The translations under genes were made by a program, and so were the position numbers. Shown here piece by piece: positions 5,998 to 12,407 of a DNA stretch of 12,407 bases. The stretch comes from Selenomonadales bacterium (GTDB lineage: Bacteria > Bacillota > Negativicutes > RGIG982): assembly GCA_017390595.1 (NCBI GenBank), contig JAFPBC010000104.1, positions 1 to 12,407 of the forward strand. Direction: 5' to 3'. Below the pieces are notes generated by a model. The model was not told the DNA's origin, made no database searches, and saw only the letters and a list, made by a program, of their open reading frames with translations. Position 1 is the first letter of the stretch; every line of letters starts with the position of its first letter.

Positions 5998-6020
5998 CCA
6001 TTTCGGGCTGTTTTTGACCA
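5992..6020 (-). promoter_or_regulatory. Extended -10 promoter of the 5438-5956 gene
   Basis: On the minus strand TGGTATCAT (5992-6000) is an extended -10 (TGn plus TATCAT, one mismatch from TATAAT). A partial -35 TGGTCA (6015-6020) lies 17 bp upstream. The predicted start near 5985 leaves a leader of about 30 bases carrying the GAGGAGGA ribosome-binding site. Confidence 0.6.
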
Positions 6021-6039
6021 GTCCCATTTTTCTCCTCTC

Positions 6040-6726
6040 TCAGAGGAGTCCTTTGGCTTCGAGGTCTTCGACGGTGCCTTGGGCGGCGACTTTTCCGCCT
6101 TCGATAACGATGACACGGTCGGCGAGATGACGAACGACGTTTTCGTCGTGGGATACGAGGACGATGGCAAGTCGTTCTTCTTTGGCAAGGCGAAGGAGCA
6201 GATTGAGAAGGCCTGCCTGTACGGTGAGGTCGAGCCCGCTGGTAAGTTCGTCCGCGAGAAGGACGCGCGGAGCCATGGCAAGGGCACGCGCAAGCGCGGC
6301 GCGTCTTAATTGTCCGCCCGACAGTTTGTTTGGTGTACGCTCTAAGAGGTCGCCTTCGAGGCCGACGAGCTGTGCCATCCCTTCTGCCGTTCTGCCTGTC
6401 TTGTGATGGTCGGCACCTTCGGCGATGCTGTCGCCGATCGTCATGTAGCGATTGAACGACAGTCCCGCGTCCTGGAATACCATCTGGACAGCGGGATGCG
6501 GGGCGGTATGTTTCACGCCGTCATAGCGGACGGTGCCGCTGTCGGGGGGCATGAGGCCTGCGACGATGCGAAGGAGGGTCGATTTTCCCGAGCCGCTTTC
6601 GCCCATGACGGCGACGATCTCGCCTTCGCGCACGAGAAGGTCGACGCCTTTGAGAACGGTGTGTTCCATTCCGCAGGCAGAGGTATACGTTTTGACGATA
6701 TCGGTCGCAAGTAACAGTTCGCTCAT
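6040..6726 (-). CDS. ABC transporter ATP-binding protein, peptide/nickel type (second ATPase)
   Basis: This 228-residue ATPase energises import through the two permeases encoded upstream, probably as a heterodimer with the 330-residue ATPase. Walker A is GESGSGKS (42-49), the Q-loop Gln is Q85 (VFQDAG), the signature LSGGQ is 135-139, Walker B is VLLADE (155-160) followed by LTSGLD, and the switch His is H193 (VSHD). All catalytic elements are intact. It is shorter than OppF/DppF proteins (about 310-330 residues) because it lacks the C-terminal oligopeptide-transporter extension; that shorter form is seen in NikE/CntF-like subunits. Its ATG overlaps the TGA of the preceding ATPase gene by one base (TGATG), with GGAGG at 6733-6737, so translation is coupled. 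No hairpin with a U-tail follows the stop. Confidence 0.92.
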   Translation of the reverse strand: MSELLLATDIVKTYTSACGMEHTVLKGVDLLVREGEIVAVMGESGSGKSTLLRIVAGLMPPDSGTVRYDGVKHTAPHPAVQMVFQDAGLSFNRYMTIGDSIAEGADHHKTGRTAEGMAQLVGLEGDLLERTPNKLSGGQLRRAALARALAMAPRVLLADELTSGLDLTVQAGLLNLLLRLAKEERLAIVLVSHDENVVRHLADRVIVIEGGKVAAQGTVEDLEAKGLL

Positions 6727-7718
6727 CAGTCATCCTCCATCGGCACGTAGTGACAGCGCACGTAGTGATCTTCTTTTACTTTTTGCAGGAACGGTTTTTC
6801 CATACGGCAGTAGCTCGTACGACGAGGGCACGCGCTGTAATACGGACACGCGCCTTCCATCGGCGAGGTGACACGTTCGCCCGCGGTGATGACGGTCTGC
6901 CGTTCGGCTTTGGCAGGGTCGGAGTCAAGGAGACGTTTGGTATACGGATGGAGCGTACCTTCAAGGACGTGTTCACGCGAGCCTGCTTCCATACATTCGC
7001 CCGCGTACATGACGATGACGCGTCCCGCGCAGAGCGTCTCGGCTTCTTTCGGGTCGTGCGTGATGTAGAGGATGCCCATGCGTTCGAGGAGGGCCAGACC
7101 GTTGACGAGGTCTAACAGGACGTTTTTCGTCTTTTGGTCGAGCGCGCTCGTCATTTCGTCGGCAACGAGCAGACGCGGTCTGGCGGCAAGGGCGATGGCG
7201 AGCATGGCGCGTTGTTTCTGTCCGCCCGACAGTTCGTGCGGATAGGCATCTTTTGCCTCGGGCGGAAGGTGCAGGAGCTTTAGGATATGGCGTGATTTGA
7301 CGCGTACTTCCGAGTTGGTCAAACTCGGAAAATGCTCTGTCATGACGTCTGCCATCTGTTTGCCGACAGTCATGAGCGGATGGAGCGCGGCGGCGGCATC
7401 TTGAAATACGGATGCGACGATACGTCCGCGCAGTCTGCCGAACAGTTTTTCCTGGTAGTCTGTATCGAAGTCGGATATGAGATGGTTGCCGTAACGGATA
7501 TCACCGCTGACGGTGGCTTCTTTCGGCGAAAGGCCGACGATCGCGCGAGCGAGGGACGATTTTCCCGAGCCGCTTTCACCGAGGAGCGCGACGATCTCGC
7601 CTGCGCGTACGGCAAGGCTGATATCACGAACGGCGGTGACGGAGCGTGTGCCGACAGAATACGATACGTTCAGTCTGTCGACTTGCAAAAGGGCATTTCG
7701 TCTGTCTGTTTGTCCCAT
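6726..7718 (-). CDS. ABC transporter ATP-binding protein, OppD/DppD/NikD type
   Basis: This 330-residue ATPase belongs to a peptide/nickel-type importer. Walker A is GESGSGKS (47-54), Q106 is in the Q-loop (VFQDAA), LSGGQ is 163-167, Walker B is LLVADE (183-188), and the switch His is H221 (ITHD). The C-terminal oligopeptide-transporter region carries four cysteines, C291, C297, C304 and C322 (CPYYSACPRR...YC...RC). These occupy the positions of the conserved cysteine cluster of OppD/DppD proteins, proposed to hold an iron-sulfur cluster in some homologues. After Walker B the usual 'DEPT' reads DEMT, an uncommon substitution next to the D-loop. The start at 7718 follows GGAGG (7726-7730) and lies 22 bp after the second permease gene. 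Together with the short ATPase it forms an asymmetric pair. Confidence 0.93.
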   Translation of the reverse strand: MGQTDRRNALLQVDRLNVSYSVGTRSVTAVRDISLAVRAGEIVALLGESGSGKSSLARAIVGLSPKEATVSGDIRYGNHLISDFDTDYQEKLFGRLRGRIVASVFQDAAAALHPLMTVGKQMADVMTEHFPSLTNSEVRVKSRHILKLLHLPPEAKDAYPHELSGGQKQRAMLAIALAARPRLLVADEMTSALDQKTKNVLLDLVNGLALLERMGILYITHDPKEAETLCAGRVIVMYAGECMEAGSREHVLEGTLHPYTKRLLDSDPAKAERQTVITAGERVTSPMEGACPYYSACPRRTSYCRMEKPFLQKVKEDHYVRCHYVPMEDD

Positions 7719-7740
7719 CTTCTTTCCTCCTTGTTATCTG

Positions 7741-8526
7741 TCAGAGAGCTTCTTTTTTCATGGTAACGACACACGCGTGGACGAGCACGAGTGTGATAAC
7801 GAGCATCATGCCGGGGAGAAATGCCTGCCACCAATGACCGAGCAGGACGCCGTTCATGGCGTGCGCGAGCATCGTTCCGGGGCTTGGCATATGCGGCGGA
7901 AGTCCCATGCCGAGGAAACTGATGGCGGCTTCCATCGTCATGGCGCCCGACAGTTCGAGCAAGAATAAAATACGGATACGTCCCGCGCAATACGGCAGGA
8001 TATGTCTTCTGATGATGGTGAGCGAGCCGATGCCCATCATACGCGCCGCCAATACGTGCTCACGTGTGGCGTGGATGTGCGTTTCGCTTCGCACGATGCG
8101 CGCGGTATAGAGCCAACCGACCGCACCCAAGATGACAGCGACACCGATGAATGACGGTTCGGTCATCGCCTGCCAAAAAAGGAGCAAGAGAAGCGTCGGT
8201 ACGGCACGCATCGTATCGAGGATACGCATCAGGCACGTATCGAACCAGCCACCGTAGTACGCGCCGAGCATACCGATCGTCGTACCGCTGACGAGCGCGA
8301 TAAGAGATGCCATGATACCGATGATGAGCGACGTCTGCCCGCCTACGAGAAGCGTGACGAGCATATCACGACCGAGCGCGTCTGTGCCGAGAAGATGCAC
8401 GGAGCTCGGCAGTTCGTTGATGGCGGTAAGGTCGATGATGCCTGCGCGAGGCTCGACGATATGCGCGCCGAAGAAGATGACGAAACACCACATCGCCAGA
8501 AGTACAACAGGGATAGAAAGTCTCAT
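7741..8526 (-). CDS. ABC transporter permease, DppC/NikC type
   Basis: This 261-residue inner-membrane subunit pairs with the permease encoded just upstream to form the translocation channel. It has an N-terminal helix, then the DppC/NikC hallmark HLLGTDALGRDM at about 44-55, followed by five further hydrophobic segments. The cytoplasmic coupling loop (EHVLAARMMGIGS...RRHILPY) is the expected EAA-like contact with an ATPase. Its start codon overlaps the stop of the upstream permease gene (ATGA, 8523-8526), so the two are translationally coupled. Length is slightly below the usual 275-300 residues, mainly because the N-terminus is short. The transported substrate cannot be told from the sequence. 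Confidence 0.92.
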   Translation of the reverse strand: MRLSIPVVLLAMWCFVIFFGAHIVEPRAGIIDLTAINELPSSVHLLGTDALGRDMLVTLLVGGQTSLIIGIMASLIALVSGTTIGMLGAYYGGWFDTCLMRILDTMRAVPTLLLLLFWQAMTEPSFIGVAVILGAVGWLYTARIVRSETHIHATREHVLAARMMGIGSLTIIRRHILPYCAGRIRILFLLELSGAMTMEAAISFLGMGLPPHMPSPGTMLAHAMNGVLLGHWWQAFLPGMMLVITLVLVHACVVTMKKEAL

Positions 8527-9506
8527 CTAGTCTCCCCCTCTCTGCGGCGGCGGATACGCGGATCGAGCATCCTGCATACGAGATCGGCAAGCAGCGAGGA
8601 CGCTACCGTCAGGATACTGATACAAACGACGGCACCCAACAAAAGCGGATAGTCGCGCTGATACGCGGCCGTCAGAAGCAGTCTGCCGATACCAGGCCAA
8701 GCGAATACCATCTCCGTCATCACAGCACCCGCGAACAGTTTCGGGAGCTGGAACGAAGCCGTCGTGATAAGCGTGAACATACTGCATTTGAGCGCGTAAC
8801 GGCGAAGCGTCTTGCTTGGAAGACCGAGCGCGCGTGCCGAGCGGATATAGTCGGAGGCGAATTCTGCCACCATCGCCGAACGGACGATGCCTGTCAGTCT
8901 CGCGCCTGTATGTACGGTCAAAACGGTGAGCGGAAGGACGAGATACGGCAGAGAGTGCATTATGCCGAAGGTCTCGCCGAGCGGCGCGATACCGCCGATC
9001 GGGAGTATCTCGAGCCACACGCCGAATACAAAGAGAAGCACGAGCCCGCTGAGAAATGTCGGCACAGACCAGATCGCGAACAGCCCCGCATGTGCCAGTC
9101 GGTCGCCTGCCGAGTGAGCGCGTTCTGCCATCCACGTACCGAGCATGACAGCCAATATATAGCCGAAGATAAGCGCGGGCACCGTCAATACGAGCGTCGC
9201 GCCGAGCCGTTCGCCGAGCATATCAAGGACAGGTCTGCCTTCCCAGTACGATATACCGAGATCGCCCTGCACGATATTGGCGAGCCATGTCAGATACTGC
9301 GCGAACAGCGAGCGATCGAGTCCGTATACTTGGCGAAGGACAGCCGCTTCTTGTTCGCTGACCATCGTAAGGCGTTCTCCGTAGAGCGCGGCAAGCGGGT
9401 CTCCGAGGCCGATCGTCATCAAAACAAAGCAGACCGCCGTCACCAAAACGACCGACACGGCAAGTTCACCGATACTGCCTGCTATCATGCGTACCCATCT
9501 GAGCAT
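8523..9506 (-). CDS. ABC transporter permease, DppB/NikB type
   Basis: This 327-residue inner-membrane permease of a peptide/nickel-type importer has about six hydrophobic segments. Hallmarks are Y-G-L-D-R (expected before the first large loop), GDLGISYWEGRPV, the EAA-like loop SDYIRSARALGLPSKTLRRY, and PGIGRLLLTAAYQRDYPL near the C-terminus. The start is chosen at 9506 because GGAGGTG (9512-9518) lies five bases before this ATG and the first membrane helix begins there; the in-frame extension up to 9644 would cross the terminator and promoter described below. It is the first gene of a four-gene unit encoding two permeases and two ATPases. A periplasmic binding protein gene (DppA/NikA/OppA), normally next to these, is absent from the window. 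Confidence 0.92.
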   Translation of the reverse strand: MLRWVRMIAGSIGELAVSVVLVTAVCFVLMTIGLGDPLAALYGERLTMVSEQEAAVLRQVYGLDRSLFAQYLTWLANIVQGDLGISYWEGRPVLDMLGERLGATLVLTVPALIFGYILAVMLGTWMAERAHSAGDRLAHAGLFAIWSVPTFLSGLVLLFVFGVWLEILPIGGIAPLGETFGIMHSLPYLVLPLTVLTVHTGARLTGIVRSAMVAEFASDYIRSARALGLPSKTLRRYALKCSMFTLITTASFQLPKLFAGAVMTEMVFAWPGIGRLLLTAAYQRDYPLLLGAVVCISILTVASSLLADLVCRMLDPRIRRRREGETR

Positions 9507-9542
9507 CTCGTCACCTCCTTTTTCGTAAATTCGTATTCTTAT

Positions 9543-9571
9543 AGTATAGCACAGTTTAAACGGCAAAAAAA
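9543..9571 (-). promoter_or_regulatory. Extended -10 promoter of the ABC operon
   Basis: On the minus strand TGCTATACT (9543-9551) is an extended -10 (TGn plus TATACT). The -35 region is only a T-run and is weak, and it coincides with the U-tail of the upstream terminator. The predicted start near 9536 gives a 30-base leader up to the permease ATG. An 8-bp palindrome GTTTAAAC (9554-9561) sits in the spacer. Confidence 0.55.
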
Positions 9572-9610
9572 GAAGCGACCGCGCGCATCGGGTGCATTCG
9601 GTCGGTTCTT
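9564..9610 (-). terminator. Intrinsic terminator after the methyltransferase gene
   Basis: On the minus strand a stem of about 11 pairs (AAGAA, one mismatch, CGACCG; 9570-9581 with 9599-9610) with a further small inner pairing is followed by seven U. It lies about 87 bp after the methyltransferase stop and separates the receptor/methyltransferase unit from the ABC operon. Confidence 0.75.
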
Positions 9611-9696
9611 GTCGTTTTATTTTGCTGTTGTCACAAAAAGTCATGACCGCATATCCGCATTGCAGAAGGGCTTGTTGCTTCTTTCATGCTCGGTCG

Positions 9697-10443
9697 TTAC
9701 GTTCTTGTTATCGTAAGAAAAGCCATCACCGTATCGTCTGAAACGGCACAGCCTTCCTCTGTCTCCGTCACATACGATGCCAGCACACGCTCTGCCTGTG
9801 CGTGATATGCTTTCTCCACTTCGTAGCGGTTCAAGAGATAGTCTGTCGCTTCTGTACGCGAGGAGAATCGACGGACGTCCTGCCAGGAGACAAGCTCTTT
9901 TTCATACGGTATGGCGAGCGCGCGAAGTGTATGTTCTACATCACAGAGACGATGCACCTTGAGCGCGTCGGGGCAAGGCACTCCGCTGTCTTTGAGCGCG
10001 CGTCGCATCTTGCCGTAGATGCCGATGCCTTCTCTGCCGTTCATCACGATAAGAAGCACACCTTTCGCGGCACGCGCCATCTTCGCCAGACAGTCAGAGA
10101 GCGGCTCCATGCGATAGACGGCATTGGCACACAGGACGATATCATACGCACCATCTATCTCGGCATTCTCCCATGTATCTTCTAGGATGCGGATATCTCT
10201 CCCCAGCTCACGTGCGTGCATCGCCATCGCCTCACACATACCGCGCGACGATTCGACTGCGGTGACGGCGATATGACTTGGCATACCGAGGCTGAGCGCG
10301 CCTGTACCCGCGCCGATATCGAGTATCGAGCGCGCATCAGCGGTGTGCGGTGCGAGCCGCGACATCACTTCACGCACGTACGGCGAGGAAGCAAGGTACT
10401 GCTCATAGGAGGCGATATATCCCTTGTAGTACGGTTCTTTCAT
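9697..10443 (-). CDS. Class I SAM-dependent methyltransferase
   Basis: This 248-residue predicted cytoplasmic enzyme should transfer a methyl group from S-adenosylmethionine to an unknown acceptor. Motif I is ILDIGAGTGAL (40-50), the ribose-binding acidic residue is E64 (VTAVESS), and the motif IV strand is DIVLCANAVYRM (101-112). The N-terminus (YYKGYIASYEQYLASSPYV) and the C-terminal region look like substrate-recognition caps. There is no signal peptide. It begins 15 bp after the TonB receptor stop, with AAGGG (10450-10454) six bases before ATG, so it should be co-transcribed with the receptor. By context it may modify a ligand brought in by the receptor, or help make or process a metal-binding small molecule; that is inference. 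Methylation of a tRNA, protein or quinone is also possible. Confidence 0.85.
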   Translation of the reverse strand: MKEPYYKGYIASYEQYLASSPYVREVMSRLAPHTADARSILDIGAGTGALSLGMPSHIAVTAVESSRGMCEAMAMHARELGRDIRILEDTWENAEIDGAYDIVLCANAVYRMEPLSDCLAKMARAAKGVLLIVMNGREGIGIYGKMRRALKDSGVPCPDALKVHRLCDVEHTLRALAIPYEKELVSWQDVRRFSSRTEATDYLLNRYEVEKAYHAQAERVLASYVTETEEGCAVSDDTVMAFLTITRT

Positions 10444-10458
10444 ATAAGACCCTTCTTC

Positions 10459-12407
10459 TTAGAATTGATAGCTGTATTCAAGGTATGCGGCGCGGCCGTC
10501 ACCCCAGAAGCCTTGGCATTGGAATTCGCGGTCAAGGAGGTTGTCAACGGAAAGCGATACGCTCTGCTGATCGTCGAACGCATATGTTGCCTTGATATCC
10601 ATGAGGAAGACGGCATCTGCCATATCCGCGGGCGCGGTGCTGTTGGAGATGTCTTCGTAGATCTCGGACGTATAACGAGCGAGAAGGTTCGTCGTCCATT
10701 TGTCTTTCCGGTGGGTCAAGCCAATCTTAAATTCCTGCTCGGGAACAGTCGTGAGCTGATTGCCGACGAGCGTCGGGTCGGCATCGTATTCACGTACCTC
10801 GGAATCGTTGTACGTGTAGCTGACAAAGCCCGACCATGCATCGTCGAAGCGATGGCTGACTTCGGCTTCGATACCGCGGATGCGTGCCTTACCGACATTG
10901 TTCCAATAGAGGTCGCCGTTCGTACCGTACGGACATTGGTCGATCATATTTTCGACATCGTTTTGGAACAAGCTGACCGTCGCACTCGTTCTGTTGTCCA
11001 CATCGAATTTTGCCCCGACTTCGTACATCATCAGCTCTTCGGGCTTAAGCTCCGCGTTCGGACGAAGGAAGTTGGCACCCGAAGAGCCCATCGGCCAGAG
11101 ACGCGAGAGGTTGAAGAGTGTCGGAGAGTTGAATGCTCTGCCGACCGATACATAGTAGCTCGTGACATCGTTCGCCTTATAATTGAGGGAGGCTTTCGGC
11201 GAGAATTGGCTTGCGTCGCCGCCTTCGATATCGCCGCTCATGTTATACCCGTTTTTGAATTCCCAGCTGTCGTAACGACCGCCGATGATGAGATTCATTG
11301 CATCGGATAATTGAATATCGTCTTGGATAAAGAAGCCGATGTTTTCCGTTTCGCCGCCCGAGCGGTCTTTTAAGACATCGCCCGGCCACCACGTTTCGGA
11401 CGAGCCTTTGTCATTTTTGTACGATGCGCCTACCGTAAGGTGGTGTTTGTCACTTGCGAACCAAGAGTAGTTGGCTTCTGCTTCACGGCTCTTGACGGGG
11501 TTCGGGGTATAGTTTTTACCGCTCTGCGTCCAGTAGCGGTTCATATCGTATTGGCTGAGGTTGACATTGAGCGCGGAGCCGTCCTCATAGCGGCCTTGCC
11601 AGTTTATTTGCGTTGCGATGGCTTTACGCAGGCCTGCGTTCTGCGGGCTGTACGTGCTTTGATAGTAGCCGTAGCTGTTCTCGGTGACTTGGTGGCTGAA
11701 GGTGACTTTGTTTTCGTCGTCTACGTCGTAGGCAAGCTTCACGCCGTACGTTTCACGTTCGGACGCGCGTTTGCCGTATGTATTTTTCGACGCTGCCGTA
11801 TCGGTGATATCGTCGTTATAGCCGTCTGTCGTACGTTTGCCGTAGTTGACGGAGAAGAATACATCGTTATCTTTCACACCGTAGTAGAAGTCGCCGTAGC
11901 GCGTATGATGCGAGCCGAAACCTGCCGTCAGTTTACCGCCTGTCGTCTGTTTCGTGATGATGTTGACGACACCGCCCATCGCGTTCGAGCCGTAGAGTGC
12001 CGAGCCCGCACCGCGCACGACTTCGATGCGTTCGATCATCTCAACGGGAACGCTCGACCAGTTGGCACCGCCCGTATAACCGTTGTTGATCGACACACCG
12101 TCCACCATGACGAGCACGCCGTTCTGGCTCATACCGCGCATAGAGACTTTCGTCGCTTTCATACCGCCCATATCCTTGACGGCGAATCCCGTCTGATAGC
12201 GGAGGATATCTTCGACCGACTTGACGTTGGCACGCGCGAGGTCTTCCGCGGTGATGACAGATACGCTCGCAGGGAGGTCACGTACATCGGCTTCCGTTTT
12301 TGTCGCCGTAATGACGATGTTGTCAAGCACCTCTTCGCTCGCATCGACCGCAGGCGACGCCCATGCTGTATTCGTCAAAAGCATCACGGCACAAATCGCG
12401 CCGAGGC
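10459..12407 (-). CDS. TonB-dependent outer-membrane receptor (5' end beyond the window)
   Basis: This is an outer-membrane gated channel for a scarce ligand (metal chelate, corrinoid or similar), driven by TonB. The frame stays open past 12387 to the window edge, encoding LGAICAVMLLTNTAWASPA. The GTG/ATG near 12387 fall inside a signal-peptide core, so the true start lies outside. A TonB-box-like D-N-I-V-I-T-A-T-K follows the signal. The plug domain comes next (LPASVSVITAEDL, VSMRGMS, VLVMVDGVSIN, RIEVVRGAGSALYGSNAMGGVVNI), then a long beta-barrel ending in the aromatic strand L-E-Y-S-Y-Q-F with the C-terminal Phe used for outer-membrane insertion. The style (RIRGIEAEVS, SVDNLLDREF) is that of BtuB/CirA-like receptors, but the ligand is not identifiable. 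Two Cys lie in the barrel part (QCPYG, FQCQG). It is followed after 15 bp by the methyltransferase. Confidence 0.93.
   Translation of the reverse strand, partial: LGAICAVMLLTNTAWASPAVDASEEVLDNIVITATKTEADVRDLPASVSVITAEDLARANVKSVEDILRYQTGFAVKDMGGMKATKVSMRGMSQNGVLVMVDGVSINNGYTGGANWSSVPVEMIERIEVVRGAGSALYGSNAMGGVVNIITKQTTGGKLTAGFGSHHTRYGDFYYGVKDNDVFFSVNYGKRTTDGYNDDITDTAASKNTYGKRASERETYGVKLAYDVDDENKVTFSHQVTENSYGYYQSTYSPQNAGLRKAIATQINWQGRYEDGSALNVNLSQYDMNRYWTQSGKNYTPNPVKSREAEANYSWFASDKHHLTVGASYKNDKGSSETWWPGDVLKDRSGGETENIGFFIQDDIQLSDAMNLIIGGRYDSWEFKNGYNMSGDIEGGDASQFSPKASLNYKANDVTSYYVSVGRAFNSPTLFNLSRLWPMGSSGANFLRPNAELKPEELMMYEVGAKFDVDNRTSATVSLFQNDVENMIDQCPYGTNGDLYWNNVGKARIRGIEAEVSHRFDDAWSGFVSYTYNDSEVREYDADPTLVGNQLTTVPEQEFKIGLTHRKDKWTTNLLARYTSEIYEDISNSTAPADMADAVFLMDIKATYAFDDQQSVSLSVDNLLDREFQCQGFWGDGRAAYLEYSYQF

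Noticed and set aside
6032..6048. Inverted repeat CTCCTCT/AGAGGAG at the end of the short ATPase gene
   Set aside because: It has a three-base loop but no U-tail on either strand (the minus strand continues with A), so it is not a credible intrinsic terminator.
9522..9535. Direct repeat TTCGTA-AA-TTCGTA in the leader of the ABC operon
   Set aside because: It is a short AT-rich repeat with only two copies; nothing else supports a regulator site, and no NikR-like dyad (GTATGA-N16-TCATAC) is present.
9507..9644. N-terminal extension of the first permease up to an ATG at 9644
   Set aside because: The extension is charged, cysteine-containing and membrane-free, crosses a terminator and promoter, and the internal ATG at 9506 has an ideal ribosome-binding site.
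8910..9716. A 268-codon plus-strand open frame opposite the first permease gene
   Set aside because: The product is highly charged and family-free and runs antisense through the permease, the promoter and the terminator, so it looks like a shadow frame.
10216..11310. A 364-codon plus-strand open frame opposite the TonB receptor gene
   Set aside because: It mirrors the receptor coding strand, has no ribosome-binding site or recognisable domain, and the opposite strand clearly encodes a conserved receptor.
12382..12387. GTG/ATG near 12387 as the start of the TonB receptor
   Set aside because: The reading frame continues to the window edge and the upstream codons complete the hydrophobic core of a signal peptide, so the start lies outside.
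1..12407. Riboswitches, tRNA, CRISPR arrays, insertion sequences
   Set aside because: I looked in the longer leaders and gaps and saw no structured leader typical of known riboswitches, no cloverleaf, no spaced repeats and no transposase-like reading frame.

Overview
The window looks like chromosome from a diderm Firmicute of the Negativicutes (Selenomonas-type). Ribosome-binding sites are strong and Firmicutes-like (GGAGG/GGAGGTG) and terminators are compact U-tailed hairpins. Yet the window also encodes a TonB-dependent outer-membrane receptor ending in a C-terminal Phe, plus an AMIN-domain periplasmic amidase, both of which need an outer membrane. This placement is inferred from gene content only. 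Coding density is high, no gene-free stretch exceeds 300 bases, and I see no rRNA, tRNA, CRISPR array or insertion sequence.

Left part (1-4646). The 3' end of a DUF218/YdcF-like gene (+) meets a family-2 glycosyltransferase (-) tail to tail with a 4-base overlap. Next comes a LysR-family regulator (-) with a terminator hairpin at its end. It diverges from an orphan zinc/manganese-type (ZnuA/TroA) substrate-binding lipoprotein (+), and the 219-bp divergent promoter region holds two perfect inverted repeats. A promoter and hairpin then lead to an AMIN plus Amidase_3 N-acetylmuramoyl-L-alanine amidase (+), closed by a terminator.

Middle (4733-6000). Two small secreted proteins of about 173 residues lie on the minus strand. 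They appear to be paralogues of one another, and I cannot assign a function. Each has its own terminator, and each has a perfect palindrome upstream of its start.

Right part (6040-12407), all minus strand. In transcription order: a TonB-dependent receptor (5' end off the window), a class I SAM-dependent methyltransferase 15 bp behind it, a terminator, a new extended -10 promoter, and a four-gene peptide/nickel-type ABC importer (two permeases, two ATPases). The ABC genes are tightly coupled (ATGA overlap, 22-bp gap, TGATG overlap). No substrate-binding protein gene accompanies them here. The layout suggests an envelope-spanning uptake module (outer-membrane receptor, possible ligand-modifying enzyme, inner-membrane importer) for a metal, metal chelate or small peptide. 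The substrate cannot be read from the sequence. The receptor/methyltransferase/SBP-less importer unit and the paired secreted proteins are the parts most worth following up.
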